Shown: piece after piece, positions 34,001 to 46,600 of the stretch
Numbering within the stretch: position 1 is the first letter of the stretch
Layout of the letters: each line of letters starts with the position of its first letter
Source: Strigops habroptila
Lineage: Eukaryota > Chordata > Aves > Psittaciformes > Psittacidae
Direction of reading: 5' to 3'
DNA length: 64,000 nt
NCBI RefSeq assembly: GCF_004027225.2
Contig: NC_044278.2
Coordinates: 97,394,743 to 97,458,742, forward strand
Notes under the pieces: generated by a model
Seen by the model: only the letters and a program-made list of their open reading frames with translations
Told to the model about the DNA's origin: nothing
The model's database searches: none
Program-made: the position numbers and the translations under genes

Positions 34001-35921
34001 TTTGTTTAGCAGCCAAATTCCCTCACTCCCTGGGCAGCAGACTAGGTTTTAACTTCATACCTTCACAAAATGAAAAAGACTCTCTTAAAATGTCTGGGGA
34101 CCAAGAAGAGAGGACTCACGTGGCCCAGACACTGGCAGCATCCCTGTCACTGGCCCTCAGCCTGCTGCCTTCCTCCTAGTTGGCATCATTTCCAGGCCAT
34201 TCTGCTAGTAAGTGACCAAAACCAGCTCACAGCAGTCACAGAAGGGGAGCTGGAAGACCAGCAGCCCAGGAGAGGGGCATAAGGAGAAGCTGTTGCCATG
34301 GCTATTGCTTTCCAGCCTCCAAGCAGGGGGAAATCCTGCTACTGCAACATCTTAACATAAAATAAATAGAAAAGGCACTGAAACATGGACTTTTGGAGAA
34401 CTTCTATCATTTAACTTCTCTTTTTCTCTATGGATTTACTTGCTGCTCTCCACACACAAGGTATTTTAGAGGAATGGTTGTGCTGCTCCCTGGCATCTGG
34501 CAGCAGACCAGGACTGAAAATCTCAAGCTGGAAGTAGAGATTGCAGCTGGTGGTTCCAGGAGCCACCATCTGGGAGACAGCCCTGAATGTCACCAGTTTG
34601 CTTATTTTGGACTCCAGCAGAGTGTATCAAATCAGTCTTCCTGACCCCAAGTGCTGGGAGGTGCATTCTCAGGTTTTGCTTGTGGGTCTGGCTTCTGTGA
34701 TTCCTTCCAGGCAAATGCACCTGGAATTCTGTTTCCCAATGTGTAACACTTCAACCTTGTGATCTTATCTGAGGAATTACATAGAAATAAAAAATTGTAT
34801 TGTATAGTACAAAAATATAAACACACACATAAAATATGTACTGTTTACATACATCAGTATGTATTGCATACCATATAAAAGGCACAAACGTATTATATAT
34901 AACCACATGTAAAGTTTAAAATATATATTACATAATAAAATCTATATAAAATTTATAGAATAATAAAAACATATTCTCTGTGTGTGTGTTTGTGTGCTCA
35001 CACATGCACTTGTTGCAGTCATGCCTTGAAGCCAATCATTTTGTTGGAGCATAAAACTTCTCGGCCACTTCATGAGAAGTCTGGGATAATGCATATTACC
35101 ACAGCTGAGAGTTCCAGATGGGAACTACAGGCAATGCTTAAATGCTGCAAGAATTGTTGGCATCACTCTTAGCATTCATAAAGATGTTACAGATGTCAAA
35201 TGCACAGTTCCTGAGGAAACTGAAATTTCCTGAGGGAGAAATATCACCCCAGCACCTTCATTTTGAGAGCTAAATTGGAAATGAAAATCCAAACAGCAAT
35301 GAACCAAGTCAAAGAGCTCAGACGGAAGCTGTTATTGGTGGTCTTGTTCTGAGTGCCGTGTTTTAGGGTAAGAAAATTCCCACCACTGTGGAAATAGTAA
35401 TAAATGGATGAAGCAACTGTTGCAGGAGGTGTGCATGCAAACTTCTTCAGGCTAATGACTGATTACAGAATCTGAATTTTCTGGACAAGCTGTACAACTA
35501 TACAACTAATTCAGAAAAAAACCTGCCAGCAAGGAAAAGCAGTTACTGAATTGTTCACATTTAGCCTGGCTACATAAAAACAAGAAGTGTGTTCTGTCTC
35601 TGAAACTTGTCTTTTTTGAGACTCCTGTCTGGTTAAAAACATTCAGGTTAGCAACAAAGGAGTTGCAGCCACACACCATTCTGGTTACACCCTGCAGGCA
35701 GGTTCAGGTCCCAGAGCATAGACTACTGCACTGAGACTCCCTGCCAATGAACCAAGTTTTCGCATAACCAAACATGGCATGTAGACCCTTAATCAGTAGC
35801 TGTTCCACTTCTGGTCAGCAACTTTTAGGTGTCTGTGCCCATCACGATACATAATGGCTCCATAATGGCTTTTTTTGGACCTTGTTACTAAAGTTCACCT
35901 AAGGGAGGATCTGAGTGCAGT
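28037..35921. other. Intergenic spacer, no gene recognised
   Basis: It holds poly(A) runs near 28831 and 29017, a T/G-rich tract near 29525-29578, a (TTTG)n run near 33228-33270 and an AT-rich stretch at about 34840-34980. The open frames present are short and show no known domain or splice context. Confidence 0.5.
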
Positions 35922-36422
35922 TTAGGTAAAGTCAGCATGGTCTGCTGAGACTTTTGCCTCTGAAGTCTTGGAAGATAAGACATAAATGAGCACATCCTTT
36001 GTGCAGCATGGTGAATTAATGGTTGATATTACAACCTGAGATGGAAGAAGTCTCCCAGGGTGCAGAGTAGCCCCAAGAGTGCCTGTATACTCTGATGCAT
36101 TAAGGTTGCACGGAATATGAAGGATACCATGTGGCACCTCTGCTAAGTCCTGGGCGCATGAAAGTTGATGTTTGTGTGATGCATGGGAAGCTGCTGATGC
36201 CCATAAAGCCATTACAAATCTCTCTATCTGATGCTTTTTAAGGATGGATGCAAATCTTTCCCTTCCTCCTATTGGGAGTGTTTCAAGATCGTGACAATGG
36301 GAGGCCAGTAATCCTGCCTCCACAAGACTGTCTAAGGCACACTGCTGGTGAGGTGGTCTGTGGCACTGTTGTGTAATGCTACTATGAGATGTGGGCATAG
36401 AAGTACTGGACCCTCCTGACAT
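35922..36422 (-). other. Unassigned 166-codon open reading frame
   Basis: This is the longest uninterrupted frame in the spacer, from ATG at 36422 to a stop at 35922. The composition is ordinary, rich in Ser, His and Ala, with no signal peptide, membrane segment or motif I recognise. It could be a relic of a transposable element or processed pseudogene, or chance. No function is proposed. Confidence 0.2.
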
Positions 36423-39400
36423 ATTGACATCTTTTTGTCCTCAAAGAACAGAGGCTTTTGTTGATCTGAAAGATTAGACAGATCCTACTCCAGCCTCTCT
36501 TTCACAGACTTGATGATACTGGGGACCAGTCCCTGAGGGGCACATCTCCCTGAGCTACTACTTTAAAGAAAGTAGTACCTGGTATTTATGTTTCTTTCTT
36601 GCCAGGGTCATTTTGGTGCCATTAGAAACAAGAAAAAATACGTCAATGAAAAAGACACTTGATAGCCCAAGAAATATTCTTTTAACCTTTTGTTACAAAC
36701 AGCAGAGAATAAATGGAGTATGTTTATAAGGCAAATAAAATCATCAACAGTATCTTTTACCTCTGCCCCCACTTTCCTCTCTCCAGATGCTTTACTTCAT
36801 TCTGTCCAATCATATGCCTTCACAGGATATGCGCCAGGAAAAGGCTATTGACTCATGCTACCATTTCAAGCAGTCCTCAGCAGGAGGTCCGGGCAGATGT
36901 GAGGTGTGGGTAAGCTAGCTGTTAGAGACCTAGGATGATGGCAAATGGAAACTTTCCTTTCCTGTTACCCACTCCACCCCCTCCCCAAAAAAATCAAAAC
37001 ACAACACCGCAGTATTATGGGTTTTGTACTTCATTACCAATTCCAAGCCTGGGACCGGTGGCTCTTTGTACAACTGTTAGGGCATGAGAGTGCTCCTCTG
37101 AGTTGGGTGATCTCGCTCTGACAGTGGCCAGTAGTGGAGTTTTAGGGAAGAAAATGGAAAAAGAATAATAATAAATACTAAAATATTACAACAAACTGTG
37201 AATCATTGTTCCTTACTCACTGCCTCTGTAATATTTACGATATAATTCACCTCCGTAATACTTTCCCTTGGGTATTTCTTTCTGAGGCTGAAAAGTGGAA
37301 GAGTCTTATCTATTTAATCTCTCCTCATTGGGAAGATATTCCTTATCTTTTACCATTCTTTTTGTCATCTGCTGTCTCAGTTCCATTATGTGCCTTTTTG
37401 GAAGGGAGTTTAAGAGAGAAAAACTTGGAAACCAATGTATTATTAAAGAGGTGGGTACATGGAGCACTTTAGTTTGCGCAGCTACAGATTCATGCTTTAC
37501 ACGTAAATTTACACTCAGGAAAATGTGTATCATGAAAATAGGAGATAGCAGGAATCTAGTGCATGGCCATGAAATTAAACAAGATGCATCCTTTAAGAAT
37601 CGTCCAGCTGTTTCCTTCATTTCTACTGGAAGTCAATGATTACTTAATAAAGCAACAGTAGTGCAAGTTAATTCTGAATGGATTATCTCTTGAGATAAAT
37701 AATAAGAAAACCAAACTGAATCACATGAGAGTAATTTACTGAAGAGCTTTCAGAGCTACAGCATTCAGGGGTAGGAGCTGAATTCTTTTAGGGTAGAAGC
37801 TGAGTCATTATTTCAAAAGACAGTGAAGATGTGTTAAAAAACCATCACTCCTATAAATGCTGAAACGTGACCATGCTTGGGCTGTGAAGAGAAAGTCATC
37901 CTGGACCTGCTGGAACATGTTTGGATACCCTAGCAGTACCAGAATGTGGATATGACTTCATTGCTGTGGACAATCTTGGAGTGGGAAATGAATGCCCTTT
38001 GATTTACTACAGTGCTATAGTCCATGAGCAGATTCTTTATTCATTTACATCATGTAAAGCTATTTGTATTGGAGCAGGATGGAAACACTTCCAATCTGAT
38101 TTGCCCTGGCAGAAATCAAAACACAGAGCTCTGAGACAGGATGGCTCAGCTTAGTCTAAGTAACTGCTAAAAGTATAATCCACATGGGCAAGTTTAGAAG
38201 GGAACAGACATAGAAAAGCAGGAATCACTGCCTGCTAGTTTATTCTTCCTCATAGCACTTGGTAAATACACTGTGTCACTTGCGTAACGACATGAAGTAT
38301 AGCTTTTCTGACAGTGAAGGACGTGGGTGCTTCCTTAAGTTCACACAGAAATCAGTTTACAAAGGGTGGGGTGAGGGGGAAAAGGTTCAGAGTCGCTTTG
38401 TCTTTCTGCATCATAGCATGTATATATATGTGTGTGTGTGCATATATCTCTATATCTAAAACAGGCTCATGGTGTCTACATATCATATATTTCTAGCCTG
38501 GTACATTTGCCACTGGTTAAAAAATCTAACGAGCTGGCAGAAGAAAAAATTGACAGCAACATCAGCACTGCAGGAACAAGAGAACTGCTTCCTGCAGCCT
38601 CACCTTCAGTTGTCAGTGAGTCTGGTGCAAGAAACCCTGCCAGCAAACAGGAATGTGGCAATCCACCCTACAAAGGACTTGCAGACATCAGGAGATTTCT
38701 GATGTTCTGGAATTGAAAGAAAAATCCCTTTCTGAGCCATGAGTACAATCATCACAATGATTAAAAAACAACCCCTGTGCTGAACACTTCATGACTAGAA
38801 AACAATCAGTTCAGGAACAAAGCAGTGAGATTTATTGCAAACACAGTAGTAAGTTTATGTTCTTCCATCACTGTGACAAATTAGTTTCTCTTAACCCTGC
38901 GTTACTGACCCCCCTCCACAGTGTGATATTCATACACAAATCTTACATCAGTAACCAAAACGAAGGTAGTTTTATTTTTTTCCTGATACAAATGCCAAAT
39001 ATCACAGCCATAGACATAAGCAAAAAAATGTTCCAAATAAATATGCATGGAAAGATTTCTGTCAAATTTAAATACAGTAGTTATTGTATAAATGGCTTAA
39101 CAAATGGTATTACTGCTAGCAGAATAAGCATCTCCGGGGAAAAGAGGATTGAATACATAATCTGGAAATAGATTAAATATATATATATAAAATATACTCA
39201 GTTTATTGCATGGATAAATATTAACATATTTGTGCACATAAGTGGGAATGAGGCACTTATTCAGGTTAGTATAAACAAGGCCACTTGTTAAGTAGAAGGG
39301 AAAATGTTAATAAGCCTCAAAAACATCTTGCTGAAATCTAAAACCTTGAAGCCATAATAAAACAGGCATGCTGGTACAGATGTGTTTATAGTTCACTGAA

Positions 39401-40889
39401 TTGTAAGAAATCCAATTTCTTAAGAATGGGACAAATCCGGCAGGCCTCACTGAAAACACTGGGATTTTTTTCCCAGGCGGAGGACTTTGGTATCTGACTC
39501 ATGAATCTTATTCATGCTTGTCCAGCTTTTTAGTGTTTTCTTTGTGTTTTTCTTTGTTATTACCAGTTTGCCCTATTATTTTATATACTGTTAGAAAAAC
39601 ATTAGTCTGATAATCCCCATCGGCCTAAACATTGTACAGAGTTGTAATTGAATGCTATACAAAGCAGTGATCAAGTTGTTTACCAAGCTAAATGTTTGGC
39701 TTGTAGAACACATGTTTTTTGATGTGATTTTATTAAAAAAAAAAATGATTAAAAAAAGATCTTGCCTGCAAGCAACTTTAATGATACTTGTCTGTTAAAG
39801 TTCAAAAGCAGAAAAATGGCTTTACTGATAAACACCTAATTTCTGTATTCTATACATATATTTTTAAAAAGATCTTCTCTGCTTATACAAAACAGGCATT
39901 TTATAAATATTAAAATGTTCTATTATTTACATGTGTCCCATTTGCTGTAGAATCATTGACTGCTGTTACCCAAACATGCAGGTCTTAGGAGACGAATTCT
40001 GCATTTCTTATTATCATAGTGATTTCACATATAGGCACAAAGGCAAATTTGATCTTAGGTTACACTCGCAACTTAGTGGTGAACTTTAAATAGAAAATGT
40101 ATCTGTGGGCTAAATCTTTGATTAATCTTGCACACATAATACATGGATCACAACACCAAGAACTTCATTAAAGGAGTAAATTAATGTCAGGTGACTAGGA
40201 AAAAGGTCTAATGCACTGGGCACGTCTTGCAGATAACTGTTTCAGGCTAGAACTCAGATTAATTAAAATAAAAGATGGCTGCACGATTTTAGTAATGGAG
40301 TTCGACCCTTAGGTTGCTGCAAACATCCTTTGATTAAGCAGTCTGAATCACAATCTTCAGAAAACCTAGAAAAGGTAGGACAGATTCTGACCTGATTAAT
40401 TTGGTAAAAACCCAATGAAATCTTGTTAAATGAGTGAGGTCATAACAACATAAATGCAGAGCGAAAAAAAAAATATCAGCATGAGTCCCTCTATGGACAT
40501 ATTCACAGTGTACCATGAATCATAGCACAGATATTCCTAGGCTAGTACGCCTCAATGTTTCTGAGTCTTTTTATGGCTCAGAGGACGATTGTGAAGAATT
40601 ACTAGGTTAGGTCTATCTCTGCTGACAGAGCACCACAGCCAGCCCAGAAAACCTTTTGGATGGATTTTTCAGTTCAGAGGCAGCATTGTGTGCTTCCAGC
40701 CAGGCTGCTTTCAGGTTGGATCCTGCTCAGTTAGCTCAGATCTCTGCAGCATCTCTGCATCTCATGCAGTGTATTGCAGCTGAAGATAGTTTGGGGGCTG
40801 CCCGCACCTACCACCACAAGGTGGTAGAAGGCAACAGGTATTTTAGCAACAGTCTCAACAGCATGATTCAGATTTTATACAGTTTCTAT
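36423..40889. other. Intergenic spacer, no gene recognised
   Basis: It contains (TA)/(TG) runs at about 38418-38450 and 39176-39190. 39160-40500 is AT-rich, unique-looking sequence. Nothing coding was supported on either strand. Confidence 0.5.
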
Positions 40890-41737
40890 AGTTCAACTAA
40901 CTCCTTTGACAACTTCATTGACTGTGGCACCGTAACATCTTTGTCAGTGACATGGACAGTGGGATTGAGCACCCTCAGCAAGTTTGCCAACGACACCAAG
41001 TTGTGCAGTGTGGGCAACATGCTGAAGGGAAGGGATGCCATTCAGATGGATCTTGACACGCTTGAGAAGTCGGCCAATGCCAGCCTCATGAAGTTCAACA
41101 AGGCCAAGTGCAAGATCCTGCACCTAGGTTAAGGTAATCCCAAGCACAAATACAGACTGGTCTGAGAATATATTGAGAGCAGCCCTGAGGAGAAGGCATT
41201 GGCGGTGTTGGTTGATGAGAAACTGAACATGACCTATCAGTGTGTGCTCACAGCCCAGGAAGCTAACCGTATCCTGGGCTGCATCAAAAGGAGTGTGACC
41301 AGAAGGTTGAGGGACGTCCCCCTGTACTTGGCTCTCGTGAGACCCTACCTGGAGTACTGTGTTCACCTCTGGGGTCCCCAACTTAAGAAGAACATGGGCT
41401 TTCCAATACCTAAAGAGGGCCTACAAGAAATCTAGAGAGAGTATTTTTACAAGGACATGTAGTGATAGGACAAGGAGTAGTGGCTTTAAACTGGCAGAGG
41501 GTAGATTTAGATTAGATATTATGAAGTTCTTTACTGTGAGGGTGGTCAGACACTGGAACAGGTTGCCAGAGAATTTGTGGATGTTGTGTCCCTGGCAGTG
41601 TTCAAGGCCAGGCTGGACGGGGCTTTGAGCAACCTGGTCTAGTGGGAGGTGCCCCTCCCTGTGGCAGGGGGGTTGGAACTACATGATCTTTCAGGTCCCT
41701 TCGAACCCAACCCATTCTATGATTCTCTGATTCTATG
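40890..41737 (+). repeat. CR1 LINE with 3' part of ORF2 (reverse transcriptase C-terminal region)
   Basis: A translated stretch reads LSKFANDTKLCSVGNMLKGR and later MKFNKAKCKILHLG, the CR1 ORF2 region that normally reads LSKFADDTKL and MKFNKGKC-x-ILHLG. It continues through [13 protein letters not shown] and ends in the tail with ATTCTATGATTCTCTGATTC. The frame is broken by stops and by an apparent internal deletion near 41398. It is a 5'-truncated, dead copy. Confidence 0.93.
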
Positions 41738-42266
41738 ACTTGAAAGGGCTTATTTGTATATAACACTAGTGTGACAAATAGTACAATCTGTCCTAAGGGT
41801 TACATAGCTTTCACAGCCAAACATTTGGCAGAGTATCTCTGGGACAGAATAGGTCCTGTTTGGCTAAAAAATTACATGGGACACTTCTGATCCAAACTTC
41901 TGTGGAATATCATGCTGTCATGTTACCTAAATCAAAAACATTGAAAGAAAATTAGAATTACTCTTGCAAAAGTAGTCACTTGTTAAAAAATGCTCAACAA
42001 TGACCCAGGACGTTTGTCAAGATGTGCTATGATTATACAGCAATAAATATTACTTGATTAAATCAAATATTAATTTTTTTTCTTTACTTTGTTGCCATTT
42101 AATATGGCAACTGACAATGACATGCTGGATTCAGTATACTGATTCCTAGGCTCAGTTCAGGCAGAACCTTGTCCTCTGCATTTTGAATCTATCATCTTCT
42201 CTAGGTACTGAAATAGTAATGCTTGCATTTCCCAGCAGTGGATATGCACTAAAAAATATAATTTAC
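41738..42266. other. Intergenic sequence, nothing recognised
   Basis: AT-rich unique sequence between the CR1 copy and the orphan exon-like block. No feature was supported. Confidence 0.5.
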
Positions 42267-42364
42267 CTTACAACACCTCCATGATCCATTATAAACTTAA
42301 GAGGACATAAACGTCCAGTTTCTGTGAAAAACAAATTTCTTTCCAGATCTGTTGCATTCTTTGG
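42267..42364 (-). other. Orphan exon-like block downstream of FREM2
   Basis: A 98-bp open block is preceded by a T/C-rich tract (TTTTTTTCCCCC) and an AG, and ends in a good donor (TAAG|GTAAAT). It reads PKNATDLERNLFFTETGRLC and then PLKFIMDHGGVV. I cannot assign it to FREM2, the C4-like gene or any protein I know. It could be an alternative FREM2 3' exon, an exon of another transcript, or chance. Confidence 0.25.
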
Positions 42365-43088
42365 CTTTATATAAACATAAATAAGGGGGAAAAAAATCTT
42401 GATTAAATAGCTGAATAAGAATTTGCAGAAAAGAGTATGTATTGCATCTGTGACATGCAACTGTTTATAGTGTTACGCTGTCTAATCTAACTGTTGTTTG
42501 AAAAAGTTCAGCTACACATGAGTAAAAAAAGGTAAAAAGAAATCACTGGTATAGCTTAAGTAAAGTAAAAAGCTTATAGGAGGGAGGATTCATGCCTAAG
42601 GCATTTCATCACTTTTCACTGTAGACATTGCATTCTTTGTGAGAAACAGCACATAATTTAACTGAAGAGTATAAGGATTCCTCCTCTCAAGTATTTTGTG
42701 TTTCTGAAGAAACAGATTTCCTCTCTTATTGCAGACAGGATATATAGCACCTTTAGATAGTTTCTTCTACTTTTTGAAATGTCAGAAAACACAAAAACAA
42801 AACAAAAAATCTCTCCCCTACAATGCAGTTCCTTGAATTGTTACTTCAGATTAGTGCATGATATAGGGACGTCAGGATGACCCTTTGTGCATAGTGGGAG
42901 GTTTGGTATGGATTCTTCTGTTGCTGATGATGGCAGCAAGAGTTCAGGATAAAAAATTTCAAGTACACCTAGAAGTATACGATCTCTTCATTCCTCATGA
43001 ATCACCATGATCTGCTGCTAGCAAAGTGCAGTTCAAGTTCTTTTTGAGGCACTCTGGAGACTTTGGCTTGAATCCTGCCATCTTGGAA
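42365..43088 (-). other. FREM2: FREM2 3' untranslated region and flank
   Basis: Sequence immediately after the FREM2 stop codon. No canonical AATAAA was found on the minus strand here; variants such as AATAAG (near 42727) and TATAAA occur. The 3' end of the mRNA is therefore undefined. Confidence 0.4.
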
Positions 43089-43601
43089 TCAAACCTCTGA
43101 GCTGTCGCTTGCGTAATTATATGGTAGCATCATTGGTTCATTGCTGCCTGACTCCTTTGTGGCTTCCTTCTTCTCAGAATTTTGTTTCCATTTTAGCAGC
43201 AAAACAATGATTGCCATTAAGCAGATGGCAAGGAAAATGGCAGCAGCTCCACCAATGATTGTGACTATGCTGACCCTTGCACTTTGGTTATTCAGTTCCC
43301 TGGGGAGAACACCATTGACTGCAACCTCCCTTTGAAGGACCTGTTTCTTGCTGGTGCGATCTAGAGCTATGTGCTGTATGTTTGTTCCTCGGTTGTTTTC
43401 TACTCCAATGTCTTTTGCAAGTTCTTGATCCTGCTCAACTCCTCTCTTTTGACGTCTCTGAGTGGATAGTCCTGAGCTCCCACCACTCAAGAGCGAGTGG
43501 TACTGGTGCTCCACACTTCTTTTGCCAATTCCACGGTTAGCATTCTCTTTTGAACGCACAGTGTAGATTGTATGGACATACCACTCCCTACCCAAAGACA
43601 C
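43089..43601 (-). CDS. FREM2: FREM2 last coding exon: juxtamembrane, transmembrane and cytoplasmic tail
   Basis: 170 codons plus stop. It opens [20 protein letters not shown] and carries basic clusters (GKRS and RRQKR) in the juxtamembrane stalk, then [13 protein letters not shown]. The membrane helix [20 protein letters not shown] is followed by a basic anchor (KWKQNSEKK). The tail of about 36 residues ends SSEV, a class I PDZ ligand; the FRAS1/FREM2 tails are known partners of GRIP1. Confidence 0.96.
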   Translation of the reverse strand: MSLGREWYVHTIYTVRSKENANRGIGKRSVEHQYHSLLSGGSSGLSTQRRQKRGVEQDQELAKDIGVENNRGTNIQHIALDRTSKKQVLQREVAVNGVLPRELNNQSARVSIVTIIGGAAAIFLAICLMAIIVLLLKWKQNSEKKEATKESGSNEPMMLPYNYASDSSEV

Positions 43602-46600
43602 CTAGAAAGACACAATGTTTTGTTTTTAACACACACACATACATGATCAGACAGCGCTATATACAGAGGAAATCAATCACTGTTCTGAACTGATTGCCTG
43701 GACAAGTACTTTCAAAATCACGCACAGATAAGCCCCCCAGTATGTGCCAATGTACACCAGAAGAGTCATGTTTTCTGCCAAAATTTTAAGAAGGGGTAGT
43801 TTCCATTCCTCTCCATGGCCAGACTCTATGGCTATCAGGTGCAGATGAAGACGCATAGCCTTGGCAGTTTTTTTGGTACCGTTAGTACCAATGGCCTTCA
43901 AAAGAACCTCAACTGTAGACAGGCCAAAGAAGAGAACATTCCAGGCCTAACTGATAGCTGCCTAGGCCCTGGCTGTGGCTCTATTCCCATTTTAACATAA
44001 GAAACAAATTTAAACTGTCAGGATGGTTGACCATTGCAACAGGGAAGCTGTGGAATCTTCATCCTTGGAGTTGTTAAAAATCCAACTGGTCTTAAAGCAA
44101 CTGTCTGATAAGTTCAATGGCTGCAGCTAAGTTCTATTATTGTGATGTATAACACATTTTCTATTTTACTCTTGTTTTTTCCAAGTCTTTTTCAGGATAT
44201 ATGGTTGTTTCTTCACATTTACATTCTTTTGACAGAATAAGGGCAAAAAATCACTGGATTTGGAATTGGAATCTTCGTATAACAAAAAAAAGATTTAATT
44301 TTCATGAGGGCAGATTATAAAACCCTTTTTATACTGTTAAATAGGTTGTTCTCTTAAATATTCCATTTCTTACAACAGGACCTTTAATACTGAAGTAGCC
44401 AGGAGTAGGATTAAAGTCTCCTAAAGTCTAATTTAGCCTAACTAAAGTCTCAATACTTTTTCTACTAATTTATACACTTGAGTTTTGCATGTAGTTTTGC
44501 AAATACCTAAGAAACAAATAATGAAGAAATAATTCCTGACTGGGTTACATCGATCAATGGGATGAATGCACACAGCTGAAGGATTATATCTAATTAAGAA
44601 GGAGTTTTACTCTTTAGTTGTCAATTTCTAGGATTTCCAGTGCTTACACGTTTCACAATGTGCAAATTTGCAAGGAAAAGATTGCATAGAAAATGCTAAT
44701 AACTACATTTTTATTTATTCACTATAAATGCTTATGATTCTTTTCTATCTTTGAGAAGTGAGATTGGAAGCAATAAAACAATGCTGTGTAATAAGAAATT
44801 TATTAAGTTCTTAGAAGAAATGCATAATAATAATTTGTATAATTTCTGGTTAGAATGTGGAGTTAAGCAAGGGAAAAGCATAGTATTCCCACAGAAATCT
44901 CTTAATAAGTGCTCCAGATTTTATATCTGGAAATTTAAAATAATTTATGATCCTGTTTGACTGTCACTGGAAACAGAATAAATCTATTGGCTTCAATATG
45001 ACTTACTGTTAACAACACTTCTTGTGCAAGTGTTTCTTTTTTGGTATAGTGCTCTTGCTAATAAGCTATAGAAATCATACCTGAAATAGAGGAGTTGAGT
45101 CTACCTTAAATCCATCAGAGCCTGGCTGTTTAACTAATGGAATTGCTTCAGGATCATCTATTGCAAGTTTTGCATTAAAAAGCACATTTCCAAAGCTTGT
45201 GGCTTGTGTCTCGGGCTGAGCTTTGTCCTACATAGTCATGGAGGGAAAAATAAAGTTTGTAAAACACAGATTTATTTATTCTAGTTGATTTCTTCTTTTT
45301 CAGCTCTAATATTTATACACAATGTATAAATTGCTTTATGCAATCCATCGTAATATCAAGAGAAAAGATACGAGAAGTTGTGGTCACATCTGACTTGTAC
45401 TAACTTCTATTTAATCTTTTGCCTGAATGCTTTTTTTGTTGAAATACAAGGAGGGAAACACTACAGAACAGTCATAGCAACATTTCTAAAATAAAAAGAT
45501 ATATGAATGTGGTCTGAAAAAAAGTAAAAAGTCTATTTCCCAGTTTAAAGAAGCTAACTTTAATTTCTATTAACAGATACTTACATAAATTAGTTTAGAT
45601 AATTAGATAATTATCTTAAATTTCTAAAAGTAGGGCATCAGATCTGTAGTCATTTAGGCTTACTTTATTTTCCCAAGTGAAATAATCTCAAATATTCTAA
45701 GCCATCTTTAGAAGTATCTATCTCTCTTTCCCTATTGATTACAGAGGCAAATTGGATTAACAACTTTAAATTAAACACTAAATTTTTAATGGCTAAAGAT
45801 AAAAAAAATTCCAATCCTTAACTTGCATGTCTCCTAAGACTCCCTCTGTGGTCCATAAGTATAGACAATGCAGAGAAAAAGCTATCTTGGGATTCTAACT
45901 TAGGTCAAACTCTAAATGATGGGAGTACCCAGAAAGATAAAGAATAGAACCAGGAGGGAGAAAGGCAAGATACTCCATCAGTTCACATTAGCCTGGAGTT
46001 TGAGCCAAAAAATTGGTGCCATGGAGAACATTTTAAAGAACAGTTGGTTTTGGATAAAAAACAAGTTAGGAAAAAAAAAAATAAAAATATGTATGTGCAT
46101 CCTGCCAGAATTTGAACACTTACCACAATCTTAAACCTGTACAAAAGGGATGGAGAATCAGCAAGGCACCCATATTCAGTGTTGGATGGATTATATTTGG
46201 GTACATATCCATCAGCTCCTGTGCATAGGAAAACCTTCTCGATGCTACAGTAGAAGGAATCACCCAAATTCTGCACTGGATCCACCATCACCCGGCCATA
46301 TATGGTATCACCTGTGAACAGTGCACACAGTTCACATTCTATTACACTAGAGCATTTAGCACAGTACTGAGGCTAAGCTAATAAGCCTAGTCAAGAAACT
46401 TAGTGCAGTGTAATGTGACATTACCCAAAGACACTTTGCTACCCAGCTTCCTCTGTAGGGTGTTTTCAAAGGTCATGATCAGAGACCATGCTCTTCCATG
46501 TACTCTGAGCCATAAAATAGCAGTAGGAGGTCACTTGCTGTTGCTATAACCTGAGCCAGTTTAGGGTCTGTTTTGATTCTGGGCTATACTGGGTTCTTCA

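Noticed and set aside
40656..41628. Plus-strand ORFs that look protein-like (158, 78 and 89 codons)
   Set aside because: They are mostly fragments of the dead CR1 ORF2, broken by stops and a deletion. The first 80 or so codons upstream of 40890 have no recognised identity.
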